The position numbers and the translations under genes are program-made. Positions 45,322-53,936 of a stretch of 64,000 bases of DNA are shown here, in pieces; positions within the stretch are counted from its first letter, which is position 1; every line of letters begins with the position of its first letter. Origin of the DNA: Streptomyces xanthochromogenes (lineage in GTDB: Bacteria > Actinomycetota > Actinomycetes > Streptomycetales > Streptomycetaceae); the NCBI RefSeq assembly GCF_014650455.1, contig NZ_BMUZ01000016.1:124001-188000 (forward strand), read 5' to 3'. The notes under the pieces are model-generated. The model saw only the letters and a program-made list of their open reading frames with translations, ran no database searches and was not told the origin of the DNA.

Positions 45322-45915
45322 CTAGCGGAACGTCGCCTCGCGGATGGCGGTGGCCAGCCGGGGCAATCGTTCGTCGTGCGGGCCGACCGCGATGTAGAAG
45401 AGCGATTCGTCGACCGGCTTGTCGTCGCCGCCCCAGCGGACGATGCCCTGGCAGTCCGCGAGAATGTCCCGCACGGCGGCGACCTGGAGTGGGAACAGCG
45501 AGCCCTTCGCCCCGGCGCCCTGCCGGATACGAACAGCCGTGCCCGAGGCCAGGTTGGACTCCGGGAGGCCTCGTCGCAGGCCCTTGGCCGGGCGCCAGCC
45601 GGCCAGGTCCACCGCCGCGAGCTCCTGCACCTCGTAGTGGAAGCGGCGCACGATGTGTACGAGCACCGCCTCCACATCGCCGATCCATACCTGTACGTCC
45701 AGTCCCGTACCGGCCACCGGGCGGGTCCACACCTGTGAAGCAAGGTCCGCGTTCGGCTGGGTCGTCCAGCCGTTGGCGGAAGTTGCCGGACGCCGGGGCC
45801 CGCGCCGTTCGCCGGCCACCGCTGCGGTGGCGGGCAGCATCGACCCGATGGCCGCGGCCCCGCCGATGACGGCGCAGGCCTGGACGACCGTACGCCGTGT
45901 CATGTTGTGATCCAC
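45322..45915 (-). CDS. Tat-exported M15-peptidase-like protein
   Basis: Either GTG 45915 (GGGAG nine bases upstream) or the internal ATG 45903 starts it. A twin-arginine signal (MTRRTVVQACAVIGGAAAIG) precedes the mature part. The core FHYEVQELAAVDLAGW, ESNLASGTAVRIR and DILADCQGIVRWGGDD follows the layout of secreted M15 D-Ala-D-Ala-peptidase-like proteins. The catalytic stretch SNHASGTAxD of active enzymes is altered here: Leu replaces His and Arg replaces Asp. The protein therefore may bind cell wall rather than cut it. Confidence 0.65.
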   Translation of the reverse strand: MDHNMTRRTVVQACAVIGGAAAIGSMLPATAAVAGERRGPRRPATSANGWTTQPNADLASQVWTRPVAGTGLDVQVWIGDVEAVLVHIVRRFHYEVQELAAVDLAGWRPAKGLRRGLPESNLASGTAVRIRQGAGAKGSLFPLQVAAVRDILADCQGIVRWGGDDKPVDESLFYIAVGPHDERLPRLATAIREATFR

Positions 45916-45947
45916 GTTTCCTGTCTCCCTGTGAGCTGAATCAGCTG

Positions 45948-46286
45948 TCAGAGCAGACCGAAGATCATGAGGAATGGCGCGATGGAAGCGGCGGCACACA
46001 CCGGCCAGTAGCGGGAGCCCCGTACCTGCGTCCGGCGCCGCAGCCAGGCGTTGATGAGCCCCCATACCAGGCCGAACAGACAGAACACCGGGGCGGCGAT
46101 GACCAGCCAGAGAAGCATCCCGTCGTTCTCGTTCGGGTCCTGCATGGTCCAGCCGATCGCCGCCAGCGGCCCGTTGGCCAGGATGTACCACGCCAGGAAC
46201 AGAGGAACGATGGCCGGCACCCCGAGCAGCAGGTTCACGACGACGGGGACACAGAGCTTCCGCATGCGCTCATTCTTCACGATCAT
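45948..46286 (-). CDS. Small three-span membrane protein
   Basis: 112 residues with three hydrophobic segments (VPVVVNLLLGVPAIVPLFLA, MLLWLVIAAPVFCLFGLVWG, YWPVCAAASIAPFLMIFGLL). The start may be ATG 46286, only six bases after the stop of the DUF1906 gene, or ATG 46265. Coupling to that large gene is likely. It could help release or anchor the wall-active neighbour, but there is no direct evidence. Confidence 0.7.
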   Translation of the reverse strand: MIVKNERMRKLCVPVVVNLLLGVPAIVPLFLAWYILANGPLAAIGWTMQDPNENDGMLLWLVIAAPVFCLFGLVWGLINAWLRRRTQVRGSRYWPVCAAASIAPFLMIFGLL

Positions 46287-46292
46287 TCCGGT

Positions 46293-48494
46293 CTACTTGG
46301 CGCGGCTGAGCTTGTTGTAGTTCTCCAGCACGTTGTAGAGCCCGACCAGCTCGCGGCCGTACTTCTCGGCCTTGTCGCCGGTGCCGTTGTAGCGGGCCAG
46401 CAGCTTCTGGCTGTCTGCCTGGCTGGTGGTCAGCGACGGGCGGGCTATGCCGAGCTGCTGCGCGTTGTAGATGGTCAGGTAGGCCACCGAGGGGATGTTG
46501 TACTCGGGGTCCTGGAGGTTGTCCCACACCGTGCGGGTGTCCGAGCCGGTGAGCGGAGTGCCGTGGATGATGCCCTGGTTCATGCAGTAGTTGCGGGCGG
46601 CGATGGTCACCCAGGCGAATATCTGCCCCCAGCCGGTGCTGCAGTCGTTCTTCGCACCAGCCTTCACCGCCTCGTCGGCGACCGCGTCGAGCGGGTTCAG
46701 CTTGCGCAGTTCCCACAGCACTGGTGCCTGGATGAGCGCCTTGCGCAGCTTCAGGGTCCTGGCCAGGTTGGTGAACAGCCAGTCGGCGTCCATGACCTTG
46801 TTGAATGCCTCTGTCGTGGAGACGACGCCGTACGTCACCCAGTCGTCGTCCAGGGTCCAGCCTTCGCCACCGGTCTCCGGGACACCGATCGACGTCAGAT
46901 ATGCCTGGACGTCCTTGAGCGCCGCCGCCCGGTACGTCGCCTTGTTGAAGTCGGCGTCGAGGTCGGAGCTGACCGGGACCCCGGGATCGAAGTCGCCCTG
47001 TCCGGTGTCCCGGCCGGAGGCGATGTTGTTGTCGATTTCGATGGCGCCGTCTCCGGAGCCGACCTTGATGGTGGCGATCTGGTCGAACGCCCAGTTGGTG
47101 GGCAGCGGGTAGCCCAGGTTGCCGGAGAAACCGGACGACATGTCGGAGACGAAGCCGGCGGCGGCGTATCCGGCGTCGGAGACACGCTGGCAGACGTTGC
47201 GCGGGCCGTAGACGCCGACGCCGTAGGCGGAGTTCTCGCCGACGGTGCGGTAGATGCCCCGAAAATGCTTCAGAACGTAGTCGGTTATTTCGCCGTCCTG
47301 GGCGTCATAGTCGACCGCAAAGTAGATGATCGTGCCCGGCTTGAAACCGTGGATCTGGGCCCATTCGATGGCGTTCGTCGCGTCGATGCAGCCCTGGGGG
47401 TAGCTGAAGTAGCTGGCCGAGCGGGACCAGGTCTGGTAGATCGGGAAGCAGCGCAGACCGTACTGCTTGATGGTCGCGAGCTCGCCGGGCTGGATCTGCT
47501 TTTCCGGCAGGCTTGTGCTTGACGGGTTGGACAGATAGCGGCCGATGTACTTGTACCCGGCGGCCTTCAGCGCCTGCGCGCGAGCCGGAGTGACCATGGT
47601 GACACCGTCGCAGGCGGTGCCCTTGCGGGTCTGGTCGCCGTAGGAGACGAGCAGGGACGCCCAAGTCTGGAAGTCGCCGACGCCCGTAACCGGGAGCTTG
47701 GCGAACGACTGGAACGACTCAACGCCAGACTTGACGTCATTGGTGAAGTCGCCGAAGGGTACGTTCCGCTTGTTCAGGATCAATGCTGCGGTGAACAGGG
47801 ACGCCCAGGTGCCGGTGGTGCCGGCCGCGACCGTGTGGTTCTTCAGGCCGGACTGGGTGCCGGGGCCAAAGACGCCGTTGGCGGTGCCGTCTGCCATGCC
47901 GAGCTCGTATTGGATCGCGAAGAGCATGGACTTGGCGACGTCGCGGGAGTGATGGCCGTCGCATGGGATCAGGTAAAAGTCCCTACGGCTCACGTAACGC
48001 CTGTTAAGCCACTGCTGGATCGAGCGGATCTCATTGGAGCCGTTGCTGACGGTGACGTAGGCGTCCATGTTGAGGAGGCCTTTGACGACCTTCGGCTCCA
48101 AGGAGCTTCCCGCGTAGACCGTGTCGACGCCCATGTTGGCCTTCAGCTTGGCCACCGCGTTTTTGACGCGCCCGTTGTAGGTTCCGTCGATCTCACCGCC
48201 GTCGTACCCCTTGCAGTACAGGGCCGACTGCAGGACGCGGCAGAAGTTTGCCGATGGCACCGTGGAGTCGTTCAGCTTCGGGTACTTCGACTGGAGCGCG
48301 GACAGTGTGGTCGGCCCGAAGGAATCCGAGAGGCTGGTGATACCCAGCTCGTACTGCAACGCACGAGTCAGGGCGTACATGACGGGCCAGCCGGTTTTGC
48401 CATCCTCGGCGAGCTTGGACATCCCCAGTGCCGCACCGTTGTTGTAGGTCAGATTGATGAATCTCTGTGCTCTGAGCACCATTTCGTCGGCCAT
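46293..48494 (-). CDS. Large peptidoglycan-binding / DUF1906 glycoside-hydrolase-like protein
   Basis: Start ATG 48494 or the in-frame ATG 48512. About 730 residues. The N-terminal third has repeated peptidoglycan-binding-like units (ALQYELGITSLSDSFGPTTL, DGTYNGRVKNAVAKLKANMG, FAIQYELGMADGTANGVFGP). The middle (about residues 310-510) is a DUF1906 domain of the Rv2525c type, a TIM barrel (AAGYKYIGRYLSNPSSTSLP, IIYFAVDYDAQDGEITDYVL, WAFDQIATIKVGSGDGAIEI). The C-terminal 200 residues are helical, with a CSTGWGQIFAWVTIAARNYC stretch. It lacks a signal peptide, unusual for a wall-directed enzyme; release by lysis or by the coupled membrane protein is possible. Confidence 0.82.
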   Translation of the reverse strand: MADEMVLRAQRFINLTYNNGAALGMSKLAEDGKTGWPVMYALTRALQYELGITSLSDSFGPTTLSALQSKYPKLNDSTVPSANFCRVLQSALYCKGYDGGEIDGTYNGRVKNAVAKLKANMGVDTVYAGSSLEPKVVKGLLNMDAYVTVSNGSNEIRSIQQWLNRRYVSRRDFYLIPCDGHHSRDVAKSMLFAIQYELGMADGTANGVFGPGTQSGLKNHTVAAGTTGTWASLFTAALILNKRNVPFGDFTNDVKSGVESFQSFAKLPVTGVGDFQTWASLLVSYGDQTRKGTACDGVTMVTPARAQALKAAGYKYIGRYLSNPSSTSLPEKQIQPGELATIKQYGLRCFPIYQTWSRSASYFSYPQGCIDATNAIEWAQIHGFKPGTIIYFAVDYDAQDGEITDYVLKHFRGIYRTVGENSAYGVGVYGPRNVCQRVSDAGYAAAGFVSDMSSGFSGNLGYPLPTNWAFDQIATIKVGSGDGAIEIDNNIASGRDTGQGDFDPGVPVSSDLDADFNKATYRAAALKDVQAYLTSIGVPETGGEGWTLDDDWVTYGVVSTTEAFNKVMDADWLFTNLARTLKLRKALIQAPVLWELRKLNPLDAVADEAVKAGAKNDCSTGWGQIFAWVTIAARNYCMNQGIIHGTPLTGSDTRTVWDNLQDPEYNIPSVAYLTIYNAQQLGIARPSLTTSQADSQKLLARYNGTGDKAEKYGRELVGLYNVLENYNKLSRAK

Positions 48495-48609
48495 GCCGAA
48501 ACAACCCCCCATTGATTTATGAGCCCCCTGGCAGACCGGCCAAGCCGGTCACGCGGCGATCACTCTAAGCGAGAGGTCAAGGACAGGCAAAACCGGTAGC
48601 AGCAAGGGG

Positions 48610-49106
48610 ATGATGACCTCGCGTTTCGCGGTGCTCGAGATAAGGCCCTCGGGCAAGGAAGCCACCCGCACCAGCCAGGAACAGGCCGGCGGCCACGGCA
48701 GCTGGAACGGGGAGCTTCCGTCACGGACCCTGCTCGTCGAACAGCCCTGGGACGCCGCAGAGCCGACCGGCTACTGGATGAGTAACCTGCCCGCCCTCAC
48801 GCCGGTCGCGGACCTGGTGCGGGGGGCGAAGATGCGCTGGCGGATCGAACACGATTACCGCGAGCTCAAAAACGGCCTGGGACTGGACCACTTCGAGGGC
48901 CGCACCTGGCGCGGCTGGCACCACCACGTCACCCTCGTCACCGCCGCCCAGGCCTTCCTCACCCTGCGCAGACTCGACCCAAAAGTCCAGGCACCGGCCC
49001 GAGCCTCTACCAGACCCTCGACGCACTACAAGACCTGCTGAGGTGCTGGACCGGCACCTGCACCACCTGCGGCCGCCCCCTGGAAACCAGCAGACCCAGA
49101 CCGTGA
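48610..49106 (+). pseudogene. IS701-like transposase, C-terminal fragment with a frameshift
   Basis: Opens abruptly in a DDE transposase (SRFAVLEIRPSGKEA, SRTLLVEQPWDAAEPTGYW). It runs through MRWRIEHDYRELKNGLGLDH, where the catalytic Glu lies in the Y-x-x-L-K type motif. At the AAAA of about 48980-48983 a base is missing, and the normal ending (SLYQTLDALQDLLRCWTGTC ... CGRPLE) follows in another frame to 49106. The N-terminal two thirds are absent. The same ending occurs at 5610-5760. Confidence 0.85.
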
Positions 49107-49108
49107 AC

Positions 49109-49249
49109 CTAACGAAGCACTACTAGGCGCTCCCGGTTGTGCCACGCAAGCAGCAGATCGTCTACATCTGCGCTGTTCGCGGCGGCTTCGCTTCGCAGGT
49201 CCGCGCAGCTGGAACAGTCCTGATCCTTAAGCACCCGGCCACCTCTCAT
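49109..49249 (-). CDS. Possible 46-residue protein
   Basis: From ATG 49249 the frame reads MRGGRVLKDQDCSSCADLRS and ends with DDLLLAWHNRERLVVLR. The composition and the CSSC motif are protein-like, but the ribosome site is weak and it ends only three bases from the transposase remnant, so it could be a scar. Confidence 0.3.
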   Translation of the reverse strand: MRGGRVLKDQDCSSCADLRSEAAANSADVDDLLLAWHNRERLVVLR

Positions 49250-49488
49250 GTTCACCACGTCCCCGTACCGGGCCGGTTGCCCGCGCGAGCCTCCTCGACG
49301 CGCGCCGGCACCTCTATCCCCCGAAAGAGGCGCACCGTGCGATACCTGCCAAGCACCGGGGTAGCGCACACCGGAAGCCGTCGGCCGATTCTGCGGCCGC
49401 GCCGTTCAGGGCGCGGTACTTGCCGGGACGGCTCGCCTTCAGCGCCCGGTCTCCTCAACCGGACAGTCCCCAACACGTCCGGGTTGGG
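49250..49488. other. Short gap, nothing recognised
   Basis: 239 bases between the possible small gene and the HTH gene. No feature seen. Confidence 0.3.
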
Positions 49489-49773
49489 CTACGGGCGCGG
49501 CCGCTGGCGGCGAGCGCGCTCGTCCTGCCACACCATGAGAAGGACCTGGGGGTCGGCTCCACAGGCTCTGGCGTAGCAGTGGGTGAAGGAGCGGGTGGGA
49601 AAGCGGCGGCCGGCCAGGACGTCGTGGATGTAGCCGAGTTCGACGCCGGTGGTACGGGCGAGGGACATCTCGGTGGCGCCGGCGTGGACGCGGATGTGAT
49701 TGAGGAGGTGGGCGATGCGGGTGGGGTCGTCGCTGGGATTGCGGGGTTCTGGGGGCATGGGTTCTCGTCGCAT
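49489..49773 (-). CDS. Small HTH (XRE-like) protein
   Basis: ATG 49773 overlaps the stop of the upstream gene as TGATG, which decides the start. The 94-residue protein reads RIAHLLNHIRVHAGATEMSL, RTTGVELGYIHDVLAGRRFP, RSFTHCYARACGADPQVLL. This is a helix-turn-helix with the XRE arrangement and a short basic tail. It probably binds DNA as a small regulator. It is coupled to the gene before it. Confidence 0.65.
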   Translation of the reverse strand: MRREPMPPEPRNPSDDPTRIAHLLNHIRVHAGATEMSLARTTGVELGYIHDVLAGRRFPTRSFTHCYARACGADPQVLLMVWQDERARRQRPRP

Positions 49774-50051
49774 CACAGGTCGCAGGGCCGTTCGTGGACG
49801 GTGGGCGCAGCCGTGGGTGGGGAGAGGGTGTGGGGGCACGGCTGGACGAGACGGTGCGCGAGGGTGAGAGCGAGGATGAGCAGTGCGTCGCGCCAGTCAG
49901 TGCCGACGGGGTTGAGGAGCATTTGGCTGGCCGGGCCGGTAGCGGTTTCGGCCGCGTCGTGCAGGCACCAGGTGCACGGCCGCGGGAGACGGCGTCGGCG
50001 GGGGCGAGCGTGGCGGGGTTTGCGGCGGGTCCGGTGCGGGGAGGGGGCCAT
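49773..50051 (-). CDS. Small hypothetical protein with basic N-terminus, 92 aa
   Basis: ATG 50051 lies four bases after AGGAGA. The N-terminal 30 residues are Arg/Pro-rich with a CTWC motif (RLPRPCTWCLHDAAETATGP). A hydrophobic helix follows (DWRDALLILALTLAHRLVQP). The same operon order, small basic protein then HTH protein with overlapping codons, suggests a regulatory pair. Function unknown. Confidence 0.6.
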   Translation of the reverse strand: MAPSPHRTRRKPRHARPRRRRLPRPCTWCLHDAAETATGPASQMLLNPVGTDWRDALLILALTLAHRLVQPCPHTLSPPTAAPTVHERPCDL

Positions 50052-50593
50052 CGCGTTCTCCTCTTCGAGGTGTTCGTGGACTTGGGCCCCAGCCGTTGAG
50101 TGGAATCGGTGAGCTGGGGCCCTTGTGCTGCCCGCTCCAGGGGCGGGCGAGGCTGACGGTAGGCGCAACTCGTGTGCGGATTGGCCCGGTTGAGACGGTC
50201 CTGGTCGGCCAGATGGCTCATTCAAGGCGTCTTGTTCACCGTCGTCCGCGGACGACGGGCGGGTGGCGTTCGATTCACGCTTCGGCTTTCGTGCGGGCGC
50301 GTGCGCCCGAAACGCTCCTGATGAGAGCCACGCGTGAGCGGCGAGAGCCCGTGAGAGCGGCGGCTAGTGCGAATGGCCAGCGCCCGTGCGGGGCCGACAC
50401 CGGAGACGGTCGGACTGTGTGATGAATCGGTCCGCTTGCCAAGTGCACTTGCGTCTGGCCCCCGTCTGTTGAAAACGAGACGTTGTCGGTGCTCGCTGCA
50501 TGGACCCGGCCAGGGGCGGTGATCCTGACAGGGTCGGGCCGAAACGCAATTGCGTTTCGGCAGGAAAGAGTTGGTCACCACAGGGGGCATCCA
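50052..50593. other. No gene supported
   Basis: About 540 bases between divergent units. The right end is the promoter region of the DUF397 gene, with lower GC at 50535-50600. Confidence 0.4.
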
Positions 50594-50839
50594 GTGAAAA
50601 ATCCCGCAGACTCAGCGGTGGATGGCACGGCTCAGGGGCACGGTGCGCCGTCGCGTGACGGCTTGGCATGGCGCAAGAGCTCGTACAGCCTCCCGGAGGG
50701 ATCCTGCGTGGAGATCGCGCGCCCCAGCCGCGGCCGGGTCCTCTTCCGCGACTCCAAGGTTGTCGGCGGGCCGGTGATCGAGGCTGCGGCCCAGGCAGTC
50801 GAGCTGTTCGCGGACGCACTGGTCCAGGGCACTCTGTGA
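50594..50839 (+). CDS. DUF397 protein
   Basis: GTG 50594 has GGGGG upstream. The 81-residue protein shows the DUF397 core LAWRKSSYSLPEGSCVEIAR ... VLFRDSKVVGGPVIEAAAQA. These small proteins pair with XRE/DUF5753 regulators in Streptomyces, as in the WhiJ-type loci that affect development. The partner-type regulator is at 51957-52892. Confidence 0.85.
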   Translation: MKNPADSAVDGTAQGHGAPSRDGLAWRKSSYSLPEGSCVEIARPSRGRVLFRDSKVVGGPVIEAAAQAVELFADALVQGTL

Positions 50840-51082
50840 GCATGCACAGCTAAGTGGCCGCCGATGATCTATCCGCTTCCGCAAACCAGAGGCTCTGCGA
50901 GGTGCGGAAACACCGGCGCGTTTGCCGATTTCCTCGTGGATACGGAGCCCCTGGCGCTATGTCGAGAAATCTGCTCCAGGGTGGACATTTACCGGCGAAC
51001 GGCCAGTATGGACAGGGATAATGCAAGTGCGTCTCGCCCCTGACGTGGGCAGACGCCGACACGCAACCTTGGAGGAGCCGCA

Positions 51083-51922
51083 GTGGGGGACGATTCCGTG
51101 CAGGGGCACGGCGACAGCGGAAACGACGACCTCGATTTACGGCAGGACCGCGCACACAGCGCCAGGATGTACGACTATTACCTGGGCGGGAAAACCAATT
51201 ACGCCGTCGACCGGGAAGCCGCCCTGCAAGTGATGAAGGTGTTCCCGGCGATCGAGACCGTCGCCCGCGTCAATCGTGCATATATGCAGCGGGCCATGCG
51301 CTACCTCGCCCAGCAGGGCGTAAGGCAGTTCATCGACGTGGGCACAGGCATCCCCACGGCGCCCAATCTCCACGACGTGGTCCAGGCCGTCGAGCCCGCG
51401 TCCCGCGTCGTCTACGCCGACAACGACCCCATCGTCCTCGTCTACGCCGACGAACTCCTCGCCGGCTCCCCCCAGGGACGAACCAGCTACGTGCACGCGG
51501 ACGCCACCCGCCCCAAGCAGGTCCTGGACGCCGTCCGCGAGGAAGGCATCCTCGACCTCTCCCAGCCCGTGGGGCTCAGCCTGCACGCCCTGCTGCACTT
51601 CGTCCCCGACGACCAGGAGCCCTACCGCGTCGTCGGGGAGTTCATGGAGCAGCTGCCCTCCGGTTCCTACCTCAGCCTCACCCATTGCACCGGCGACTTC
51701 GACCCCGCAGCCTGGAACGCGATCATCGACACCTACATTCAGCGAGGCACCCCGGCCCAGGTCCGGGACAGGAAATCGGTGCTGCGCTTCTTCGACCAGC
51801 TCGACCTGGTCGACCCCGGCGTGGTGCTTGCCCACCAGTGGAAGCCGGAGGCCGGCAGCGGCCCCGGCATCCTCACCGACCGCCTGGTCTCGCTCTACGC
51901 CGGCATTGGCCGCAAACCCTGA
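51083..51922 (+). CDS. DUF574 S-adenosyl-methionine-dependent methyltransferase
   Basis: GTG 51083 follows GGAGGAG. The 279-residue protein has the N-terminal family motif SARMYDYYLGGKTNYAVDRE, the SAM-binding loop QFIDVGTGIPTAPNLHDVVQ, the acidic strand VVYADNDPIVLVYADELL and SLHALLHFVPDD. The family (PF04672) is largely limited to actinobacteria and often lies beside WhiJ-type XRE genes. Its substrate is unknown. The convergent gene that follows is such an XRE regulator. Confidence 0.9.
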   Translation: MGDDSVQGHGDSGNDDLDLRQDRAHSARMYDYYLGGKTNYAVDREAALQVMKVFPAIETVARVNRAYMQRAMRYLAQQGVRQFIDVGTGIPTAPNLHDVVQAVEPASRVVYADNDPIVLVYADELLAGSPQGRTSYVHADATRPKQVLDAVREEGILDLSQPVGLSLHALLHFVPDDQEPYRVVGEFMEQLPSGSYLSLTHCTGDFDPAAWNAIIDTYIQRGTPAQVRDRKSVLRFFDQLDLVDPGVVLAHQWKPEAGSGPGILTDRLVSLYAGIGRKP

Positions 51923-51956
51923 GTCTGCGGCGCGAGGACGGACGAGCGGGCGTGGC

Positions 51957-52892
51957 CTACCGGTAGAGGCTGCGCAAATCTTGTAGCTTGCGGCGCGTCG
52001 CCGGCGGAGCCAGCGAAACCGCCCGCAGCGCGTCGAAGGCCTTGACCCGCCGGTCGACCATCATCTCGTCGTCGATGATCAGGCCGCCCTCGAAGGACTC
52101 CGCGTAGACCAGGGTCGGCAGGATCTTCTCGCTGAAGTCGAAGACCGTGGTGGTGCCGATCTCCAGATGTACACGCGGGTCGCCCTGCGCCGCGATCCGC
52201 AGCTGATAGCGCGGATCGTTCATGAGGTCCAGCAGGTGCTCGATCTGGCGGCGCATCACCAGGCCCGATCCCACCGGATTGCGCAGAGCGCCCTCGGCGA
52301 TCACACACACCAAACGATTCTCCGGCACCGCGGCGAACCGCTTCTGCCGCTCCTCGCGCAACTCCAGCAGCCGCTCGTGGTCCAGCGGGCCTCCGCGCCC
52401 GCGCCGGATCAACGCCTGCCCGTACTCGGCGGTCTGCAGCAGACCGTGCAGATACAGCGCCTCGAACGACCTGATCCGCTTCGCCAGATCCTCGTAGCTG
52501 ACCACGGCCAGCAGGTAGGGCTGCGCCACCGGTGACCACGGCTGCCACCACGCACGCTCATTGGCGAAAGAGGCAAGTTCGCGCAGCACTCGCTTATCCG
52601 CCGGATTCGTCACCTGAAGGACCCTCAAGAGAGTCTCGAGATCAGCCGGCTTCAGCCTGAAAACACCGGTCTCGATACGGCTGATCTTCGACGTCGAGCC
52701 GCCCAGAAGCGCTGCGACCGTCTCCTGTTTTAGCTTGGCATCGGCGCGGAAATGACGCAGAGCATTGCCCAGCACCATGCGCGCAGCCGCGGGGGCCGCC
52801 TCCTCGTGGAGGAAACGCACCACTCCACGCCGGCCCGCCGACGGCTCCACACCATCATCAAGACCACCGACCCCGGCTAACTCCTTGACCAC
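51957..52892 (-). CDS. XRE-family regulator with DUF5753 domain (WhiJ/Scr1-like)
   Basis: GTG 52892 is chosen because GGGAG lies five bases upstream; the open frame reaches 53024. The N-terminal HTH (GNALRHFRADAKLKQETVAA, SKISRIETGVFRLKPADLET) is followed by the DUF5753 ligand-type domain (LASFANERAWWQPWSPVAQP, FEALYLHGLLQTAEYGQALI, VFDFSEKILPTLVYAESFEG). In Streptomyces these regulators act with DUF397 proteins, here encoded at 50594, in developmental or antibiotic control. The length of 311 residues is slightly above normal, so an internal start is possible. Confidence 0.9.
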   Translation of the reverse strand: MVKELAGVGGLDDGVEPSAGRRGVVRFLHEEAAPAAARMVLGNALRHFRADAKLKQETVAALLGGSTSKISRIETGVFRLKPADLETLLRVLQVTNPADKRVLRELASFANERAWWQPWSPVAQPYLLAVVSYEDLAKRIRSFEALYLHGLLQTAEYGQALIRRGRGGPLDHERLLELREERQKRFAAVPENRLVCVIAEGALRNPVGSGLVMRRQIEHLLDLMNDPRYQLRIAAQGDPRVHLEIGTTTVFDFSEKILPTLVYAESFEGGLIIDDEMMVDRRVKAFDALRAVSLAPPATRRKLQDLRSLYR

Positions 52893-53264
52893 CAACGCTC
52901 CCTGTCCATCGCAGTGTTGCCCAAGGCACACATACTGCACGACACATACGAAGCCTCGTTGTGTAATCGCAAAAGAATCCAAGTACGTAAATATGGTCGA
53001 TTCCGGTGCGCGGGAACGCCTCACCGTTGTATGAGGTCAAGGTGCGTGCCGTCAACGTGGCTCCTAGTGGCGTCCTATGGCGCACCCCGCGGCCGCAGGC
53101 CGAACACCTCGCCCGAAGACCGGGCCCAGAGCGAGGCGACGGCGGCACCCGGGGCATGGCGGCGAGGCCAGGCCGGGCTGGGCCGGCGAGCACGACCCCG
53201 TGCACACCCCGCCGCCCTCGGCGAACACTCCCCTGGGCAGAACCCGCGGGTGGATACTCGGTGC

Positions 53265-53501
53265 ATGGTCGACACCACCCAGATCGAAGTGGACACCGCG
53301 ACCGCCGAACGGCTCATCGCGCTCGCCGGCGACGTACCGGTGAGCGCCTACCTCGCAGCCCTCTCCGACACGGCGGAGAACCAGCTCGCGCTGGACCGCG
53401 GCGCCCAAGCCTTCGACCGGGTCACCAGCACGCCCGGTATCAGGGAAGCGTTCGTGCACGACTTCGGCCTGCAGGGTTCTGCGACGACCCGGGCCACGTG
53501 A
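53265..53501 (+). CDS. Likely antitoxin of a Fic-like pair, 78 aa
   Basis: From ATG 53265 the frame reads MVDTTQIEVDTATAERLIAL, then DVPVSAYLAALSDTAENQLA and IREAFVHDFG. Small helical proteins of this kind precede Fic/Doc-type toxins in Streptomyces. Its stop overlaps the GTG of the next gene (GTGA), the tight coupling typical of toxin-antitoxin pairs. The assignment rests on the partner and the arrangement. Confidence 0.65.
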   Translation: MVDTTQIEVDTATAERLIALAGDVPVSAYLAALSDTAENQLALDRGAQAFDRVTSTPGIREAFVHDFGLQGSATTRAT

Positions 53502-53870
53502 GCGAGGTGGACCTGCACGTCGATGCCCGCTGGCTACTGGAACGGCAGGAGGCACTACTCAAGGACGTATCCGTGCGAGACCATTCCGCTCTCGTCGCCG
53601 CCGTGGCACGTCACCGCGTGAATACCCCCGAGCCTCGACGTTGACGCGCCCGACGCTCACTGGCGGGCCGCCGCGCTCCTGCACGCCCTGGTGCTCCTGC
53701 GCCCGCTGCCCGAGTACGACGAGTTCTTCGGCTACGGCATCGCCATCGCGTACCTGGAGGCGTCGGGCGAGACGGTCACCGCCGCCTACGAGCCATGGCG
53801 CGACCTGATCACCGATATCCGGCAGTTCCGGGCCGACGTCCACGGCGTCGCCGACCGGATGCGCCGCGGT
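53498..53870 (+). pseudogene. Fic/Doc-like toxin component, frameshifted
   Basis: Starts at GTG 53498 overlapping the antitoxin stop. The first part reads DLHVDARWLLERQEALLKDV, SALVAAVARHRVNTP. At the five C of 53625-53629 one extra base gives an early stop at 53642. With one C removed, the chain continues SLDVDAPDAHWRAAALLHAL, LRPLPEYDEFFGYGIAIAYL, EPWRDLITDI, the pattern of the Fic-family toxin components annotated in Streptomyces. The true 3' end is blurred, since homology fades at about 53870 and the frame stays open into unrelated DNA. So it may be broken twice. Confidence 0.65.
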
Positions 53871-53936
53871 CCCGCAACACGCGGCGACCACAGCCGGCCG
53901 ACGAGCCTCCGGGGCGCTGTGCTCGGAGCGGTGCCG

